This document shows, one piece after another, positions 25,803 through 35,161 of a stretch of DNA of 64,000 nt. Position 1 is the stretch's first letter. Every line of letters begins with the position of its first letter. The translations under genes and the position numbers were made by a program. Source of the stretch: Acidobacteriota bacterium (lineage in GTDB: Bacteria > Acidobacteriota > Terriglobia > Terriglobales > Acidobacteriaceae); assembly GCA_021779695.1 (NCBI GenBank), contig JAJYAE010000001.1, positions 1 to 64,000 of the forward strand, given 5' to 3'. The notes below the pieces were generated by a model that made no database searches, was not told the DNA's origin, and saw only the letters and a list, made by a program, of their open reading frames with translations.

Positions 25803-25854
25803 CCTGAAGTGTTCCTGAACCTTTCCTTACGCTCGAATTCAGGAATTTGTCAGG
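25803..25854. promoter_or_regulatory. Dyad array of CCTGAA half-sites, predicted response-regulator operator
   Basis: CCTGAA occurs at 25803 and 25814, with a weaker CCTTAC at 25825. The inverse hexamers TTCAGG and GTCAGG lie at 25838 and 25849. Spacing is 11 bases on each side, and both pairs share one symmetry axis near 25828.5. It lies in the divergent region between the regulator and the cytochrome gene. Confidence 0.55.
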
Positions 25855-26055
25855 CGTTCTTTAGGGAGCAATTCCGCTCTCTGCGCTATAAGAAATGGTA
25901 GTCGGTGTTGCGCCTGACTCTCCCGGCCGCTCGGAAGGCGCGCGGGCACACCCGGCAAGATCGGACCCTCAGCAGGTTTTTAGACCGCGGACTTTGGGGA
26001 ATTGCTACATTCTGCCCCCGGTGCGCTTTGTCTGCGCTGACAGGTCAGCGTACTC

Positions 26056-27744
26056 ATGGAACTGCGAAAGAGGCTCAACGGTATGTCCATTGGGACGAAA
26101 TTGTGGAGGCGAATTTTCTGGGCGGCCCTCGGGGCATCCGCTCTCGCTGCGGCTGTCCTATTGCTGACGATTTGGCAGGGATTTCGCGCGGGCGAGCCTC
26201 CCGGAGCGCTGGAGACAGCCGTGGCCAGGCGCGTGAGAGATCTTGCCATTCCCTGGCACGAACAGCGCGCGAAGAATCCCCTCGCAGGCGATGCCGCGGC
26301 GCTCGAGCAGGGGCACGAACTGTTTCTGGCGAATTGCGCGACCTGCCATGGAGTGGACGGCGGCGGAACAACCCGCATCGGCACAAACCTATACCCGCGT
26401 GTACCCGATCTTCGCGCTGCGCCCACCCAGAGTCTCAGCGATGGTGAGATCCGTTTCATCATCTCCAACGGGGTGCGCTTTACCGGGATGCCGGCTATGG
26501 ACAGCGTGCACCGGGAATCAAAAGAAGACGCCTGGAAGCTCGTGCTCTTTATCCGCAGCCTGAGACCGCTGTCGGGCGGGGAAAGAAGCGAAGAAGAACA
26601 AGCACTTGCGTCGGCGCATTATGTGGGCTCGCGGGCGTGCGAGAAATGCCACGAGTCCATTTATCAGCGCTGGAAGAAAACACCAATGGCGAATGTGGTG
26701 CGCGATCCGCGCAGCGATCCGCATGCATTCCTTCCTGACATTGCTACCAACACCATTGCCCCATTCAAGGCAGGCCAGGTGGCGTTTGTCTATGGAAGCC
26801 TCTGGAAACAGCGCTACTTCACTCGAGTTGGGGACAATCTTTACCCGCTGCCGGTGCAATGGGACGTGGGGAACCGGAAATGGCTGCCCTATCATGTGCC
26901 CACGAAGGGCGCGGATTGGTGGGCTTCTCTATATCCGGCTGACAACATGCACCGTCCGACGGGACCAACCTGCGATGGCTGCCACTCTGTCGGGTACGAC
27001 ATCCACACTCACCAGCCGGCAGAATGGAACGTGGGCTGCGAGCGCTGTCATGGTCCGGGGAGTCTGCACGTCTTGCATCCGACGCGCGGCAATATCGTCA
27101 ATCCGGCGCACCTCGACGCAATTGCGGAGACTGATACGTGCATTCAATGCCACTCGCAGGGGCGCCCACCCAAAGGAGCCATCGAGGGCCACTACTACGA
27201 TTGGCCTGTGGGCTATCAGGTGGGACTACAACTGCGGGATTACTGGAAGCTTGAGGACTGCAGTCTGGGTCAAACAGATTTCTACTATTTCCCTGATTGC
27301 ACGGCGCACAAGAATCGGATGCAGGGCAACGATTTCGTGCAGAGTGTGATGTATCGCCATCAGATCACTTGCTCGTCGTGTCACGATGCCCATGGCACAA
27401 ACAATTACGCAGAGCTAATCAAACCTGCGAATGAGATCTGTCTCGACTGCCATGGCCCGATGTCTGCTAACGGGCCGCATACTGCGACCCTTGAGGAGCA
27501 CACTCATCACAAGGCCGGAAGCGCAGGCAGCCAGTGCGTGGCTTGTCACATGCCGGCCATTGAAGGGGAAGGCGTTCCAGGCGCCTTCGTCCATGCCCAT
27601 ACTTTTCGGTTCATCACGCCGGAAATGACGGAGAAGTACGGGATTCCCAATCCGTGTACAACCTGCCATCGCGACAAAACAATCGCCTGGGCCGTGGAAG
27701 CAATGGGGCGGTGGAATGGAGAACCTCCCTGGCGGGGGAGATGA
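26056..27744 (+). CDS. Nine-haem cytochrome c (N-terminal class I domain plus multihaem domain)
   Basis: 562 residues with an N-terminal membrane helix at about 18-38. Nine CxxCH sites are visible: CATCH in a class I-type domain with GTNLYPRVPDL and ISNGVRFTGMPAM, then CEKCH, CDGCH, CERCH, CIQCH, CSSCH, CLDCH, CVACH and CTTCH in a cytochrome c554/NrfB-like multihaem region. It is probably membrane-anchored and exposed to the periplasm, passing electrons between the respiratory chain and an unknown partner. It is divergent from the two-component system and shares the intergenic operator-like array, so it may be under its control. The start may be ATG 26083; neither site has a strong ribosome-binding sequence. 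Confidence 0.88.
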   Translation: MELRKRLNGMSIGTKLWRRIFWAALGASALAAAVLLLTIWQGFRAGEPPGALETAVARRVRDLAIPWHEQRAKNPLAGDAAALEQGHELFLANCATCHGVDGGGTTRIGTNLYPRVPDLRAAPTQSLSDGEIRFIISNGVRFTGMPAMDSVHRESKEDAWKLVLFIRSLRPLSGGERSEEEQALASAHYVGSRACEKCHESIYQRWKKTPMANVVRDPRSDPHAFLPDIATNTIAPFKAGQVAFVYGSLWKQRYFTRVGDNLYPLPVQWDVGNRKWLPYHVPTKGADWWASLYPADNMHRPTGPTCDGCHSVGYDIHTHQPAEWNVGCERCHGPGSLHVLHPTRGNIVNPAHLDAIAETDTCIQCHSQGRPPKGAIEGHYYDWPVGYQVGLQLRDYWKLEDCSLGQTDFYYFPDCTAHKNRMQGNDFVQSVMYRHQITCSSCHDAHGTNNYAELIKPANEICLDCHGPMSANGPHTATLEEHTHHKAGSAGSQCVACHMPAIEGEGVPGAFVHAHTFRFITPEMTEKYGIPNPCTTCHRDKTIAWAVEAMGRWNGEPPWRGR

Positions 27745-27970
27745 AACTTCCGGGTTCGGAAGGATTCCATCTTCCTGAATCGCGAGCCTGACTTTCCAAT
27801 AGCGCGAGTAGGTGCTCAGGCTTGGGTTCCAGGAGGCTCTGCGCGCGGTCATAAGCAAGTCGCCAAGGTGCGACTTCAGCCCTTTGTTGCCAAAACGAGC
27901 CTCTCGGTTCAAGTCCCATACGGACATTCTGTTCAACAATCCCAACACATACAAAGCCCAGGAGGCCCCC

Positions 27971-30253
27971 GTGGAGGTTACAGATATCTATGGCTATTTA
28001 AGGGCAAATGCGGGTGAGCTCGGCGCGCGGATTCTTGAGATGTACCCACCGCTCCAGAGCACAACCGACGACGCTCCCGCAGAACTCTCGAAACTTCTGC
28101 GGTCGGCGCTGCCGGCCCAGGCCGTTGCAATTGGAGGGTTGGGCAAGCATCTGCGGACGGCGCGGGCTGCGCGCATCGTCGCTGAATGCGGTGCGGGCAA
28201 GACATTTATGGCGCTGGGCGTGGCGCAGGTTCTCAAGGCGCGAACCATTCTGGTGATGTGCCCTTCGCACATCGCGAAGAAGTGGGCGCGTGAGGCGATC
28301 AAGACGATCCCTTTTGCGCGAACGTTCCTGGTCGAGGATATGCGGAACGGCGGAGATCTCAAACAGGCGCATGGGGTCTGCGAGGTTCGACTCCGGAAGG
28401 GCAGGATCGTTTACGAAGGACTGCAGTTCTCCCTTGCTGATTTGCGCGGCATGGGCCGAAACGGATGGCAGCAGCGCTGTGCGCAGTGTTCGGTATTCAT
28501 CATTCCCAAGGACAAGGGCAAGCTGTCGTATTTCTGGCGGCACGCCTTTCTCACCGCAAAGTGCGGCCCGGAACTTGGCGGCGTGATCAACCCGGACACA
28601 GGCTGCTCGGTCGAGAATCCGGACGGTGGGCGCCGCACGCGAATGGATTTCGATCAGCTGAAGATCAGCGAGCAGATAGAGCGGGCGAAGGACGGAACGA
28701 CGCTGTTCTCGCCGCTGTGGCAGGCGGACCGGTCGAAGATCCAGCGCATGGCGCCGGTCGAGTTTATAGGCCGGTATATGAAGGGCTGGTTCGATCTAGC
28801 CATAGCCGATGAATTGCACCAGCTGGCCGGCGACACGGCGCAGGGCAACGCTCTGGGCGTGCTGGCGCGAGCCGGTCGGCGACTCATCGCTCTCACGGGA
28901 ACGCTGATGGGCGGCTACGCCGATGATCTCTTTAATGTTTTCTACCGGATGGAACCGCAGATGATCGCGGGAGACGGTTTCGTGTACGGGGGCGAAGGGC
29001 GGCGGAGCTTTCAGGAGCAGTACGGAGTTCTCGAAACCATTGAGAAGGTCCGCGAGGAAGATAATGCCTGCTCGCGCGCCTCGAAGAAGACCGTGCAGGT
29101 GGTCCGGAAGCCGGGCGCTTCGCCTCTGCTGTTTGGCAAATTCCTCATGTCGACGACCGCCTTTCTGGCGCTCGAAGACATCGCCGACAACCTGCCGACG
29201 TACACGGAGAGCGTGCTCTCTTGTGACATGAGCAAAGAGCTTTCAGAAGCCTACGAGGAGCTCGAGAAGGCGCTGCGCAATGCCATGGCGGAACATCGGG
29301 GCAACAAGAGCCTGATGAGCGTGCTATTGAACACGCTCCTCCTCTACCCCGATCATCCGTATGGTTTCGAGGAGATCTGGGCGCGGGCGCTCGATCCGGC
29401 CACGAAGGAATACTACAAGTTTCTCGTCGCCAGCCCACGGGAACTCCCCCGGGATTCTCTCTATCCGAAGGAAATAGCCCTCATCGAAGACATTCGGGAA
29501 GAGCTGCGGCATGGCCGGCGTTGCCAGGTTTATGCGACCTACACGGGTGAGAAAGACGTGAACGCACGGCTGGAACATGTGTTGTCGGTCGCAGGGCTGC
29601 GTGTTGCCGTCCTACGCGCTTCGGTACCAACGCAGAAGCGGGAGGAGTGGTACGACCGGCAGCTTGAGTCCGGGGTCGAGGTGGTCGTCTGCCATCCGAA
29701 ACTGGTGGAGACGGGGCTCGATCTCCTGGCGTTTCCGACGCTCTACTTCTACCAGACCGGCTATTCGCTCCACACACTCCGGCAGGCAAGCCGGCGGTCC
29801 TGGCGCATCGGGCAAAGGCATCCTGTGCGGGTGAAGTTCCTCACCTACAAGGGGACCATGCAGGAGATCTGTCTTCGGCTGATGGGCAAGAAGATGCTCG
29901 TGGCGCTGATGATGGAGGGCAAGTTCTCTGGCGAGGGCCTCCAGTCGCTCGATGCCGACGAGGATCTAATGTCCGCGATGGCGCGGGAACTGGTCGAAAA
30001 GGCCGGGGTCGGCGAATCTGCCGACCAGGTCTGGCGCCAACTCGATCGGGAGCGGTCGAAGCAGCTGGGGCCAACAATCCAGGTAACCGAAGCGGAAGAA
30101 TTCGTTGATTCCGGCCCGGAACTTCTCGAACAGAAAGATCAGCAAGGAATCCATCTTGTTCCTTCCGTCCCGAGAAAGAGCCGGAAAGACTCACCGCCCT
30201 GGCCCGCCACGGCGACGACCGAAGCACCGGTTCAACTCAGTCTGTTCGGTTGA
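27971..30253 (+). CDS. SNF2-type superfamily 2 helicase/translocase
   Basis: 760 residues; GTG 27971 has AGGAGG five bases upstream, while a GTG at 27812 would add 53 unsupported residues. Motif I is ECGAGKT (K77), motif II is ADELH (D280-E281), motif III is ALTGTLMGGYADDLFNVFYR, and motif VI is ASRRSWRIGQRHPVRV in the C-lobe near residue 600. A cysteine-rich insert (CAQC...C...C, about 174-217) between motifs I and II may bind zinc. Such ATPases translocate along or remodel DNA. The position at the head of a plus-strand operon with small unknown genes suggests a plasmid replication or maintenance role. Confidence 0.85.
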   Translation: MEVTDIYGYLRANAGELGARILEMYPPLQSTTDDAPAELSKLLRSALPAQAVAIGGLGKHLRTARAARIVAECGAGKTFMALGVAQVLKARTILVMCPSHIAKKWAREAIKTIPFARTFLVEDMRNGGDLKQAHGVCEVRLRKGRIVYEGLQFSLADLRGMGRNGWQQRCAQCSVFIIPKDKGKLSYFWRHAFLTAKCGPELGGVINPDTGCSVENPDGGRRTRMDFDQLKISEQIERAKDGTTLFSPLWQADRSKIQRMAPVEFIGRYMKGWFDLAIADELHQLAGDTAQGNALGVLARAGRRLIALTGTLMGGYADDLFNVFYRMEPQMIAGDGFVYGGEGRRSFQEQYGVLETIEKVREEDNACSRASKKTVQVVRKPGASPLLFGKFLMSTTAFLALEDIADNLPTYTESVLSCDMSKELSEAYEELEKALRNAMAEHRGNKSLMSVLLNTLLLYPDHPYGFEEIWARALDPATKEYYKFLVASPRELPRDSLYPKEIALIEDIREELRHGRRCQVYATYTGEKDVNARLEHVLSVAGLRVAVLRASVPTQKREEWYDRQLESGVEVVVCHPKLVETGLDLLAFPTLYFYQTGYSLHTLRQASRRSWRIGQRHPVRVKFLTYKGTMQEICLRLMGKKMLVALMMEGKFSGEGLQSLDADEDLMSAMARELVEKAGVGESADQVWRQLDRERSKQLGPTIQVTEAEEFVDSGPELLEQKDQQGIHLVPSVPRKSRKDSPPWPATATTEAPVQLSLFG

Positions 30254-30307
30254 CACGCTCAACACACGAGAAGGCATTCGGACGCGATTTCCGCGCGGGG
30301 GATTTGT

Positions 30308-30868
30308 ATGTCCAAGGGACCATTTTCACCATCCCAGTTCATCCCGACCAAGTGGAGCACGGCAGAGGAAAAGGCGCGATTTGGCAACGCGCTTCTGCAC
30401 TTTGTCGATTTGGGCTTCGCACGGAACCTCTTCACGCATCGGCTTTACGGCCGGCTGTCGAACTGCTTTGGGCACATCGCTCACTACAACTCGACGGGGT
30501 TCTATGAGGAGTGGTTTTTGTCTCTGACCGTTCAGGTTCGATTTCTCGAACACACGTTGCGATTCCCCTGCTACGGAGATCCAGAATTCACGTTTTCGGA
30601 TGTGGAGAGTGAGATTCAGCGGGAGGTCCGCAACCGGAATTATCTTCCGCGCTATCGGTTGCTCCTCGCGGAAGAGGAACGCCGGGCGGAATTGACTTTG
30701 CTTGAGCGCCTCGAAGGCAAATACCGCTGCCCGGCTAAAGGCCTGGAAGAGCGCCCGGCGTCGGCCTCTCCGCCCGACGGTGGTGAAGCCGTTGAGCCTG
30801 TGCAGGGGCTCTTGTTCTGCCCCCCCCCGGCGTTTGCGGCCGAAATCTTCATTCCAGAGGTGAAATGA
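30308..30868 (+). CDS. Hypothetical plasmid protein
   Basis: 186 residues, aromatic-rich N-terminal two thirds (FGNALLHFVDLGFARNLFTHRLYGRLSNCFGHIAHYN...FYEEWFLSLTVQVRFLEHTLRFPCYGD) and a low-complexity acidic/proline tail. Near its 3' end is a run of nine C bases (30830-30838), a possible slippage site. It overlaps the next gene by ATGA. No catalytic motif recognised. Confidence 0.65.
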   Translation: MSKGPFSPSQFIPTKWSTAEEKARFGNALLHFVDLGFARNLFTHRLYGRLSNCFGHIAHYNSTGFYEEWFLSLTVQVRFLEHTLRFPCYGDPEFTFSDVESEIQREVRNRNYLPRYRLLLAEEERRAELTLLERLEGKYRCPAKGLEERPASASPPDGGEAVEPVQGLLFCPPPAFAAEIFIPEVK

Positions 30869-31296
30869 TGAACAAAGAAAGAGAGACCGTTCGTTGTGTC
30901 CAGTGCGAACTAGTGCAGTGGGCAGATCATGCGAACTGCCGTCGCTGCGGCCTAGCCCTGCCCGCGCCCATCGTGAATGTCGTTGAACGGGTGGTGGAGA
31001 GAGTCGTATATCAGCAGGATTCTCAATGCCTGCTGAACCTTCAGGAAGCTTCGAAACTTATCTCCGCCGCGGCGGCGAGGCTGGAAGAGTCTCCTGCCCA
31101 CCGGCAGCTTCCAGTGCATTTGAATCCGCTCTCGACTGTCGAGACGTTCCCAACACTCGATGAGATGGAGCGGACCATGATCCTGGCCGCGTACAGGAAG
31201 TCAAATCGAAAGCCGGTTGAGGCCGCGCGTCTGCTGGGGATCGGCAAGACGACCTTCTATCGCAAGCTGAGAGAGATGCGGCAGATAGCCGCATAG
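30865..31296 (+). CDS. Zinc-ribbon plus Fis-type helix-turn-helix regulator
   Basis: 143 residues. The N-terminus has a zinc ribbon (CVQCELVQWADHANCRRCG, C-x2-C...C-x2-C, about 11-29). The C-terminus (about 103-139) reads ERTMILAAYRKSNRKPVEAARLLGIGKTTFYRKLREM, a Fis-type HTH as found at the end of NtrC-family activators, but without the sigma54-activating ATPase domain. It is a small DNA-binding protein, probably regulating the element's own genes. Confidence 0.75.
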   Translation: MMNKERETVRCVQCELVQWADHANCRRCGLALPAPIVNVVERVVERVVYQQDSQCLLNLQEASKLISAAAARLEESPAHRQLPVHLNPLSTVETFPTLDEMERTMILAAYRKSNRKPVEAARLLGIGKTTFYRKLREMRQIAA

Positions 31297-31414
31297 CTTT
31301 CCAAAGGCGATTCAGCGCGTTTGACCGAAATTCGATGTGGAGGTAAAACTCTCTTCGCTGGCATCGCGAACGGGCCTTCCAGTGGCGGCCTCAATTCCCG
31401 GCAGGAGGATAGAA

Positions 31415-32035
31415 ATGGATGCCTACAGCACGCCTTCTCACGATTCGATCGCCGCAAGTGAGGCACCGGATACGGAGCCCTTGGGGCCTCCGGACGCCAA
31501 CCGCCACCGCCTTCCCGATGAGCGTCCGGCGATCACACATCACTTCGCGGTTGGAGGACATGAAGGTTATCTGACGGTCGGTCTCTACCCCAACGGTCAG
31601 CCTGGCGAGATCTTCATCCGGATGGCCAAGGAGGGATCGACCATTGCAGGCCTGATGGAATGCTTCGGAACCGTCGTGTCCGTCAGTCTCCAGCATGGCG
31701 TGCCTTTGCGGGTCCTTTGCGACAAGCTGTCGCACACTCGCTTTGAGCCTTCCGGCTGGACGGGAAGCGCGGAACTGGGCTACGCGAAGTCGATCATGGA
31801 TTACCTGTTCCGGTGGCTCGAACTCCGCTTCCTCTCCGGAACGCAACTCGCTTTGTTTTCGGCATCCGGCAATTACGGCAGAGTTGGGGCTGATCCGAGC
31901 AAAGTCGTGCCGATTTCGTCACAAGGATCGGAAGCTGGCGACGCGCCAGCCTGCCGTTCCTGCGGCGCTCTGATGAGCCCGAATGGGAACTGCTACGTGT
32001 GCAGGAACTGCGGCGGGACGAGTGGATGCTCATGA
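31415..32035 (+). CDS. Stand-alone C-terminal domain of class II ribonucleotide reductase (NrdJb-like)
   Basis: 206 residues; ATG 31415 follows AGGAGG. Residues about 27-140 read RHRLPDERPAITHHF, GHEGYLTVGLYPNGQPGEIF, MAKEGSTIAGLM, SLQHGVPLRVL, RFEPSGWTG and AKSIMDYLFRWLELRFLSG, the C-terminal region of B12-dependent ribonucleotide reductase. The end is CRSCGALMSPNGNCYVCRNCGGTSGCS-like (two CxxC pairs). In Pseudomonas a split enzyme has such a subunit, NrdJb. No catalytic NrdJa part is in the window, so it may work with a host enzyme or have taken another role. It is not a recent truncation, since it has its own start and a strong ribosome-binding site. Confidence 0.8.
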   Translation: MDAYSTPSHDSIAASEAPDTEPLGPPDANRHRLPDERPAITHHFAVGGHEGYLTVGLYPNGQPGEIFIRMAKEGSTIAGLMECFGTVVSVSLQHGVPLRVLCDKLSHTRFEPSGWTGSAELGYAKSIMDYLFRWLELRFLSGTQLALFSASGNYGRVGADPSKVVPISSQGSEAGDAPACRSCGALMSPNGNCYVCRNCGGTSGCS

Positions 32036-32148
32036 AGTGAGCTACGGAGCAAGAACAAGGTCGTCGTTTTGCTACAAATGATGCGGGGTTCGGGCTCAAT
32101 TGCCTCTTTCCTTGGGTCTCATTTCCGTCGGTGGCCAGTGTGCTCGTT

Positions 32149-34800
32149 TCATTCGATCCGCAAGGTCTGCATGGGATCGACTGAGGCCGCACGGCGAGCG
32201 GGGAGCAGACAGGCAGTCGCTCCCACCGCAAGCAATATGCAGACTGCCCCTACAGCCACCGTCGGATCGTAGGGGCTTACTTGGAAAAGCAGGCTATTCA
32301 CAGCGTGAGCTGATCCAAAAGCCAGCGCAACGCCCACCGCCGCACCTATAGCGACCGGAAGCAATCCATCGCGCAGTACCAGTCGATATAGAGTCTGTCG
32401 CTGAGCTCCAAGCGCTATACGCAATCCGATCTCGCGATGCCGCTGTACCACTGAATAGGTGACAACCCCGTAGACTCCAAGCCCGGCGAGGAACAGCGCG
32501 CTTGAAGCGAACAAAAGCAATAGATACATTTCGAAGCGCTGATTGGCTACTGAGTCGCTGACCACTCCAGAGAGTGAGCGCACTTCTGGAACGGGTACGG
32601 CACCGTCAATGCTCCAGATAGTCTTTCGGATCGCGTCCGCCATGTCGAAAGGTTCCTGACGGGTTCGAACGATAAGTCCCGCCGTCGCTTCCGTGCGGTA
32701 CCAGTACGGAACATAAATGAGCATCGGATCAGGTTTTGCCAAGGAGACAGTTCGCGCATCCTTCACGATGCCGATGACAGTGAATGGCTTCTCCTTAGCT
32801 GGATTTCCCAAACTGAATTGCCGTCCAATTGGGTTTGTGCTAGGCCATAGAGTTTTCGCTGTCTTCTCCGAGATGAGAGCCAGATTCTTGCCCCATTCGT
32901 CCTGAGTAAAGATGCGTCCTGCAACGAGTCCCAGATGGATTGCTGAGAAATAATCGGGGCTGATCCACCGAACGTTCTCAATGGGAAGCTGCGTATCGGG
33001 ACGACTGTCCCCTTGAACCCGTGCCATATCACCCCAGTCGTCCGCTTCGAGCGGTAAGCCACTCGCAAGAGCAGCCTGGTCCACGCCAGGCAAGCGCTCG
33101 ACGTGTTCGAGAACTGTCTTATAAAAGGCCGCTCGGTGCTGGTCGTTTTTATATGATTTCCCGGGCAAATTGAGAGTGGCCGTGATGACGCGCTCTGTGG
33201 TGAATCCTCGACTCACGGACATCAACCTTGCGAGGCTAGCAGTCAGCAGTCCGGTCATCAACACCAACGCGACGCTCACTGCTACTTCAATTCCCACAAG
33301 AGTTCGCCGCGCGCGGCGGTTTCCGCGTGATTCTCCGGCAAGACGCGACTCACTATGTAGAACCTCGAATGGCGCTGTACGCGAGATCATTAATGCGGGC
33401 GCGGCTCCCGCCAGGAGGCTTGCGATGAAAGCCAGAAGCAGCGCGCATCCCGCTCCTATCCAATCAACATGTAGAGGGCCGCGAAAATCGAGCGCCGGCG
33501 GTAGGTACCGTTGCATGGCTGGGACCATGCCAGAGGCCAAAAGAATGCCTAGCCCGCCCCCCGCCGCTGCCAGCACAACGATTTCGCGGATTGCCATGCG
33601 GACCATCTCAGCACGACTTGCGCCTAAGGCTGCGGCTACTGCGATTTGCTGCCTCCGCCCGACTGCGCGCGCCAGCAGGAGATTTGTTACATTGACGCAA
33701 CCCACCAGCAACAGGCATACCGCTGCAGCCAGCAAGATTATGAGCGGCTTTCGGTTGTTTCCAACAAGGGCATCCTGGAACGGAGTAAGCGCCACGGAGA
33801 GCGTGGCCTTTTCATTGGCCGGCAGATTTTTGCTGATGGTGTGTTGGAGTCCATCGAGATCTGCGGTCGCGGCACTAACCGACACTCCCGGGATTAGCCT
33901 TGCAAGTCCAAAATAATTCAGATCGCCCATCTCTTCGGCTAGCCGTTCCTTAGAGAAGGCCAACGGAGCCAATACCCCAACAGGCCGCGATCGATCGGTT
34001 TCGCCAAGAGTCGCTGACCATTGCATCGAAGGTACATGGAACGACCGCGGCATGACACCGACGATGGTGTAAGGGGCACCATCTAAACGAATCGTCTTGC
34101 CCAGAATTCCCGGATCTGCGTTGAAGTACTGATGCCAGAGGTCGTACATCAGTACTGCTACATGCTCGTTCCCTTTTTGTCCTTCCCTAGCTGTGTATGC
34201 TCGCCCCAGCGAGGGCTGGACCTGAAGCACTGAAAAGATCCCAGGTGTGGCCCACATGACCTCCGCCTGCTGTGGGCGGTCAGTGCCACCCAGAGGCACA
34301 GGGTATTGTTGCAAAAGCGCCATTGAGTCGAAGCTGCGGTTGTTGCGTTCCCAGAAAGTAAAGTGATTTGCGCTCACAGGCAGAGCCGGATAGATATTGC
34401 TCCACTCCGCAACTTTTTCTTCAACGGTTACAAGCCGGTCCGCGTGGCTAAATGGCAGGGGTCGCAGCATCACATCGTAAACGAAGGTAAAGATTGCTGT
34501 CGTCGCGCCAATACCCAGTGCAAGCGTCAGGACAGCAACGACGGTGAATCCAGGTGACCTCAGCAACTGCCGTACGGCATAGCGTATGTCCTGCGACAGA
34601 TGCTCGAAGGCAGACCAGCCCCACGCGTCATGCGTCTGTTCGCGGATAAGCGTTGTGTTGCCCAGTGCGCGTCGTGCCGCGTAGCGGGCCTCCTCGGGCG
34701 ACATACCGTTTTCGCGTTGCTCTTCCTCCTCCGTCTCTAGATCGGCCCGCAGCTCTCTTTCCAGGTCCTCATCTTGTTTCCTAAGTTGCCACCATCGCAT
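32149..34800 (-). CDS. Acidobacterial duplicated orphan permease (FtsX/MacB-like)
   Basis: 883 residues. It has an N-terminal cytosolic helical segment (DLETEEEEQRENGMSPEEARYAARRALGN), then membrane helix 1 (SPGFTVVAVLTLALGIGATTAIFTFVYDVMLRPLPF), a MacB-type periplasmic domain, a block of helices in the middle, and a second periplasmic domain. It ends with three C-terminal helices (LLLFASSALFLAGLGVYGVVTYSVVQRHREIGLRIALGA...). This duplicated FtsX layout without its own ATPase is the ADOP family typical of Acidobacteriota. The PadR regulator gene is immediately upstream. Substrate unknown. Confidence 0.92.
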   Translation of the reverse strand: MRWWQLRKQDEDLERELRADLETEEEEQRENGMSPEEARYAARRALGNTTLIREQTHDAWGWSAFEHLSQDIRYAVRQLLRSPGFTVVAVLTLALGIGATTAIFTFVYDVMLRPLPFSHADRLVTVEEKVAEWSNIYPALPVSANHFTFWERNNRSFDSMALLQQYPVPLGGTDRPQQAEVMWATPGIFSVLQVQPSLGRAYTAREGQKGNEHVAVLMYDLWHQYFNADPGILGKTIRLDGAPYTIVGVMPRSFHVPSMQWSATLGETDRSRPVGVLAPLAFSKERLAEEMGDLNYFGLARLIPGVSVSAATADLDGLQHTISKNLPANEKATLSVALTPFQDALVGNNRKPLIILLAAAVCLLLVGCVNVTNLLLARAVGRRQQIAVAAALGASRAEMVRMAIREIVVLAAAGGGLGILLASGMVPAMQRYLPPALDFRGPLHVDWIGAGCALLLAFIASLLAGAAPALMISRTAPFEVLHSESRLAGESRGNRRARRTLVGIEVAVSVALVLMTGLLTASLARLMSVSRGFTTERVITATLNLPGKSYKNDQHRAAFYKTVLEHVERLPGVDQAALASGLPLEADDWGDMARVQGDSRPDTQLPIENVRWISPDYFSAIHLGLVAGRIFTQDEWGKNLALISEKTAKTLWPSTNPIGRQFSLGNPAKEKPFTVIGIVKDARTVSLAKPDPMLIYVPYWYRTEATAGLIVRTRQEPFDMADAIRKTIWSIDGAVPVPEVRSLSGVVSDSVANQRFEMYLLLLFASSALFLAGLGVYGVVTYSVVQRHREIGLRIALGAQRQTLYRLVLRDGLLPVAIGAAVGVALAFGSAHAVNSLLFQVSPYDPTVAVGAVCILLAVGATACLLPARRAASVDPMQTLRIE

Positions 34801-34801
34801 T

Positions 34802-35158
34802 TCAACTCTCCTCGGCGGCAGGCCACATTACGCGCGCAACTGCCTCAGTCATTCGCTTCCATTGCGATTCTTCCGCCACCAGCTGCTTACGGCCCTTTTC
34901 CGTAAGCCGGTAGTACTTGAACTCGCGATTGCGACCCGGAGCTGTTTCCCACTTCGAAAGGATCCATCCCCTCCGCTCCAAACGGTGCAGAGCTGGATAG
35001 AGCGACCCGTGCTGCATCTGCAGGAAATCATTTGTTGTCCGCTGGATATGCTTGCCGATGTGGTGTCCATGGGCCGGACCGTAGAGGAGTGTTCGAAGGA
35101 TGAGCATGTCCAAGGTGCCAAGTAACAAGTTCGAGCGTTGCTGTATTTCTTTTGCCAT
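34802..35158 (-). CDS. PadR-family regulator (acidobacterial type)
   Basis: 118 residues. NLLLGTLDMLILRTLLYGPAHGHHIGKHIQR, LQMQHGSLYPALHRLERRGWILSKWE and NREFKYYRLTEKGRKQL give the PadR winged helix with its recognition helix and wing. It lies one base before the ADOP permease gene on the same strand, so it is expected to repress this operon. An operator-like palindrome lies just upstream. Confidence 0.93.
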   Translation of the reverse strand: MAKEIQQRSNLLLGTLDMLILRTLLYGPAHGHHIGKHIQRTTNDFLQMQHGSLYPALHRLERRGWILSKWETAPGRNREFKYYRLTEKGRKQLVAEESQWKRMTEAVARVMWPAAEES

Positions 35159-35161
35159 GGA

